In this document: in pieces, positions 4,915 to 6,790 of the stretch
How positions within the stretch are numbered: position 1 is the first letter of the stretch
Layout: every line of letters starts with the position of its first letter
Assembly (NCBI GenBank): GCA_003154135.1
Contig: PMCN01000256.1
Coordinates: forward strand, 1-6,790
Origin: Acidimicrobiaceae bacterium
GTDB lineage: Bacteria > Actinomycetota > Acidimicrobiia > Acidimicrobiales > Ilumatobacteraceae
DNA length: 6,790 nt
Direction of reading: 5' to 3'
Made by a program: the position numbers and the translations under genes
The notes under the pieces: model-generated
Told to the model about the DNA's origin: nothing
What the model saw: the letters and a program-made list of their open reading frames with translations, nothing else
Databases searched by the model: none

Positions 4915-5499
4915 GGCGAGATCCGAGGCGGGAGCGTCGGGCGCTGCCGAGGCGGGTCGCGTGCCCGCAGGCACGAAGACGTGCTCGCGGTAGTACCGCA
5001 GCTCGGCCACGCTCTCGCGGATGTCGTCGAGGGCGCGATGCGTGCCCTGCTTGTTGGTGCGGTCGCTGAGCACGCTCGGGTACCAGCGGCGCACGAGCTC
5101 CTTCACGCTGCTCACGTCGACGCTGCGGTAGTGCAGGTGGTGCTCGATCTCGGGCAGGTACGCGTCGAGGAAGCGGCGGTCCATCCCGATCGAGTTGCCG
5201 CACAGCGGTACCGTGCGCGGCTGGGGCACGTGCTGCTGGATGAACGCCAAGGTCTGCGCTCCGGCGTCGGCGAGCGAGAGCGTGGAAGCGCGAATGGCGT
5301 CGAGCAACCCGCTGCGCGTGTGCATGTCGACGACCACCTGCTCCATCGCCGCGAGCGCTTCCTCGGGCTGGTGCACCACGAGGTCGGGACCCTCGGCGAC
5401 GATGTTGAGCTCGTCGTCGGTGACGAGCGTCGCGATCTCGACGATGACGTTCTTCGCCGGGTCGAGCCCGGTCATCTCGAGATCCATCCAGACGAGCAC
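4900..5499 (-). CDS. orn: Oligoribonuclease (DEDDh 3'-5' exonuclease)
   Basis: Exonuclease that degrades RNA fragments of two to about five bases, including pGpG from cyclic-di-GMP turnover, to mononucleotides; cytosolic dimer. The product is 199 residues. Metal-binding acids are D6 and E8 in WMDLEMTGLD, D107 in CGNSIGMDRRFLD, and H154/D159 in THRALDDIRESVAELRYYR, the complete DEDDh set. The core ends near residue 176; the remaining tail (AGTRPASAAPDAPASDLASDPA) is low in complexity, and its end is encoded by a 12-base tandem repeat overlapping the thioesterase gene. The GTG at 5499 gives the standard N-terminus, with a TAACGT hexamer six bases before it. It is divergent from the Nudix gene with a 50-bp gap. 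The assignment is very secure. Confidence 0.96.
   Translation of the reverse strand: MLVWMDLEMTGLDPAKNVIVEIATLVTDDELNIVAEGPDLVVHQPEEALAAMEQVVVDMHTRSGLLDAIRASTLSLADAGAQTLAFIQQHVPQPRTVPLCGNSIGMDRRFLDAYLPEIEHHLHYRSVDVSSVKELVRRWYPSVLSDRTNKQGTHRALDDIRESVAELRYYREHVFVPAGTRPASAAPDAPASDLASDPA
4901..4936. repeat. Three 12-base tandem units across a convergent gene overlap
   Basis: Units 4901-4912, 4913-4924 and 4925-4936 read CAGGCGGGATCT, GAGGCGAGATCC and GAGGCGGGAGCG, two to four differences apart. They encode the four-residue period in the Orn tail (APAS, DLAS, DPA) and contain the thioesterase stop codon at 4912-4914. GGATCT (4907-4912) and AGATCC (4919-4924) also make a 6-bp hairpin with a 6-base loop, a possible weak bidirectional transcript end. 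Confidence 0.6.
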
Positions 5500-5505
5500 G
5501 ATCCG

Positions 5506-5511
5506 ACGTTA
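5506..5511 (-). promoter_or_regulatory. Candidate -10 element of orn (leaderless)
   Basis: TAACGT on the minus strand ends six bases before the GTG start, the spacing expected when transcription begins at the first base of the start codon. No Shine-Dalgarno site is visible, and no convincing -35. Confidence 0.4.
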
Positions 5512-5534
5512 GGCCACCGGCTCGCGTCGCGGGG

Positions 5535-5540
5535 TACGGT
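5535..5540 (+). promoter_or_regulatory. Candidate -10 element of the Nudix gene
   Basis: TACGGT fits TANNNT and ends nine bases before the ATG at 5550, leaving at most a leader of a few bases. It lies 24 bases from the divergent orn element, so two outward promoters are packed into a 50-bp gap. No clear -35 is seen. Confidence 0.35.
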
Positions 5541-5549
5541 GCACACCGC

Positions 5550-6275
5550 ATGGCAGATGTCGAGCTTCCCGTCAAACCCGCGTCGACGGTGATGCTGCTG
5601 CGCGACACACCCTCCGGGCTCGAGGTGTTCATGCTCCGTCGCACGAAGTCGGCGGCATTCGCCGGCGGCATGTACGTGTTCCCGGGCGGCAAGGTCGACC
5701 CCGCCGACGGGCAGGGCGACGAGGCGTTCCTGGTGGCCGCGATCCGCGAGTGCTACGAGGAGGCCGGTGTCCTCCTGGCTGTCGACGCCGACGGGCGCAC
5801 GGTCGACGACGGGCATCCGGCACTCGCCCATCGAGACGGTGTGTACGACGGCTCGGTCGACATGCGGGCGCTCGCCGCTGCGCACGGGCTGCGCCTGGCC
5901 ACCGATGCGCTCGCGTGGGTGAGCCACTGGATCACGCCGAAGGGCGAGACCACACGCCGCTTCGACACGCGCTTCTTCGTCGCGGCCAGCCCGGTGCGAC
6001 AGAACTCGCACCACGACGACAACGAGACGGTGGCCAGCATGTGGGTACGGCCGGCCGACGCGCTCGAGCGCCTCGCCGCGGGCGAGTTGCAGCTCATGCC
6101 GCCCACCATCGTCAACCTCCGCTTCCTCGGCGAGCACGCCGACGTCGACTCGGCGATGAGTGCCGCCCGGGCTGTGGGCACGCCGCCGTGCATCCTGCCC
6201 AAGCTGCGTGTGATCGACGGTCGGCCCCTGGGCATCTCGATGCCCGGCGACGCCGACTACGACTCGATCGCCTGA
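5550..6275 (+). CDS. NUDT19-like Nudix hydrolase
   Basis: Mg-dependent hydrolase of nucleoside-diphosphate-linked compounds, 241 residues, probably cytosolic. The N-terminal strands contain TVMLLRD (13-19) and VFMLRRTKSAAFAGGMYVFPGGKVDP (26-51). The catalytic helix is AAIRECYEEAGVLL (63-76), giving the REx2EExGU core with R66, E67, E70, E71 and G73. The stretch between the GG at 46-47 and the REx2EE core is longer than the G-x5-E-x7 spacing of classic Nudix boxes, as in the NUDT19 group. Further down, SHWITPKGETTRRFDTRFFVA and the ELQLMPPTIVNL segment also fit that group, whose mammalian members act on CoA esters. CoA diphosphatase activity is thus plausible but unproven. The gene is divergent from orn and overlaps the end of the mrp gene by 19 bases. 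Confidence 0.88.
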   Translation: MADVELPVKPASTVMLLRDTPSGLEVFMLRRTKSAAFAGGMYVFPGGKVDPADGQGDEAFLVAAIRECYEEAGVLLAVDADGRTVDDGHPALAHRDGVYDGSVDMRALAAAHGLRLATDALAWVSHWITPKGETTRRFDTRFFVAASPVRQNSHHDDNETVASMWVRPADALERLAAGELQLMPPTIVNLRFLGEHADVDSAMSAARAVGTPPCILPKLRVIDGRPLGISMPGDADYDSIA

Positions 6276-6790
6276 CCTGATCTTCCACCGGTGGTGCGGC
6301 CGGCGGCCGCGTCGCTCGCGTCGAGTGCCGCCGACACCAGACCCAGCATGCGGGCGCTGCAACCGGCCATGTTGGTGGGCGGCACGATCTCGTCGACGAG
6401 GCGGCGCGCAATGGCGCGGAACGCATCGGCGGCCGCACCGGTGCCATCGAGCGCCACGGGTACGCCGGCGTCACCTCCGGCCGACACGGCGGCCTCGAGC
6501 GGCACCTGGCCGAGCAGTGGCACACCGATCTGGTCGGCGAGGGCCTGACCGCCACCTTCGCCGAACAGCGCGTACGTCGCACCGTGCTCGCAGGTGAACG
6601 CGCTCATGTTCTCGATGACACCGCTCACCCTGAGGAAGCTGCGCCGCGCCATGTCGGCGGCGCGAGCGGCCACCTTCTGTGCGGCGAGCGCCGGTGTGGT
6701 GACCACCAGCAGGTCGGTGCGGGGCAGCATGCGGGCGAGGCCCATCTGCACGTCGCCGGTGCCGGGCGGCATGTCGATGAACAGGTAGTC
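6257..6790 (-). CDS. mrp: Mrp/ApbC-family P-loop ATPase, C-terminal part (truncated by window edge)
   Basis: Iron-sulfur cluster carrier ATPase of the Mrp/ApbC/NBP35 family, cytosolic. The frame is open at the right edge; 177 residues remain, while the N-terminal Walker A part is outside. Seen in order: DYLFIDMPPGTGDVQ, the family's Walker B region, at the visible start; LVVTTPALAAQKVAARAADMAR; GVIENMSAFTCEHG; LFGEGGGQALADQIGVPLLGQVPLE; and VDEIVPPTN near the end. The CxxC cluster-binding motif that follows ENMS in many members is here CEHG, keeping only the first cysteine. A C-terminal tail of about 45 residues rich in Ala, Gly and Ser ends QAIES at a TAG. The last 19 bases overlap the Nudix gene tail to tail. 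Family assignment is secure; cluster-transfer ability is less so. Confidence 0.92.
   Translation of the reverse strand, partial: DYLFIDMPPGTGDVQMGLARMLPRTDLLVVTTPALAAQKVAARAADMARRSFLRVSGVIENMSAFTCEHGATYALFGEGGGQALADQIGVPLLGQVPLEAAVSAGGDAGVPVALDGTGAAADAFRAIARRLVDEIVPPTNMAGCSARMLGLVSAALDASDAAAGRTTGGRSGQAIES

Noticed and set aside
6285..6310. Palindromes CCACCGGTGG and GCGGCCGGCGGCCGC near the mrp end
   Set aside because: They lie inside the mrp coding tail, the second has no room for a hairpin loop at full length, and such palindromes are frequent by chance at this GC content.
1..6790. CRISPR array, tRNA, insertion sequence or phage genes
   Set aside because: No regularly spaced repeats, cloverleaf, transposase motif or terminal inverted repeats were seen; genes are dense and housekeeping in character.

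Overview
The window is very GC-rich, with strong G/C bias at third codon positions. It carries a WhiB-family regulator, a family essentially restricted to Actinobacteria, and several genes preceded by a TANNNT hexamer almost at the start codon, as in leaderless actinobacterial transcripts. The source is therefore a high-GC actinobacterium. The divergence of the proteins is compatible with a deep lineage such as Acidimicrobiia, but that rank is a guess. All recognisable genes are chromosomal in style. I see no insertion sequence, phage gene, tRNA, rRNA or CRISPR array.

Layout. (1) 1-1215, + strand: the 3' part of serS (seryl-tRNA synthetase) overlaps the start of pdxH (pyridoxamine 5'-phosphate oxidase) by four bases. 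(2) 1236-3282, - strand: a translationally overlapping three-gene operon, read as TlpA-like thioredoxin, CcdA-like membrane thiol transporter, then a poly-gamma-glutamate-hydrolase-family protein. (3) 3283-3420: a gene-free stretch with a perfect 13-bp inverted repeat, a second smaller one, a 10-base direct repeat and four G6 runs, probably the whiB7 terminator region. (4) 3421-4082, - strand: a whiB7/wblC-type gene whose product has four cysteines, EPWGVWGG and an RGRP AT-hook, preceded by a long leader. (5) 4186-4914, + strand: an acyl-ACP-thioesterase-like double-hotdog protein, divergent from the whiB7 leader. (6) 4900-5499, - strand: orn (oligoribonuclease), overlapping the thioesterase gene tail to tail. 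(7) 5550-6275, + strand: a NUDT19-like Nudix hydrolase, divergent from orn. (8) 6257-6790, - strand: the C-terminal part of an Mrp/ApbC P-loop ATPase, overlapping the Nudix gene tail to tail and running off the window.

The main discovery is the whiB7 leader. It holds a 61-codon upstream ORF with a Shine-Dalgarno site and normal codon bias, then a textbook intrinsic terminator (12-bp stem, GCAA loop, U-rich tail) about 40 bases before the whiB7 start codon. The last codons of the upstream ORF can form a 12-pair helix with the 5' arm of that terminator. This is the geometry of a ribosome-controlled attenuator: early stalling on the leader ORF would leave the antiterminator free and switch on whiB7. 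Upstream of the leader is an AT-rich patch followed by TTGAAA, matching the known arrangement of WhiB7-activated promoters. The whole forms a self-contained translation-stress sensor feeding an antibiotic-resistance regulator.
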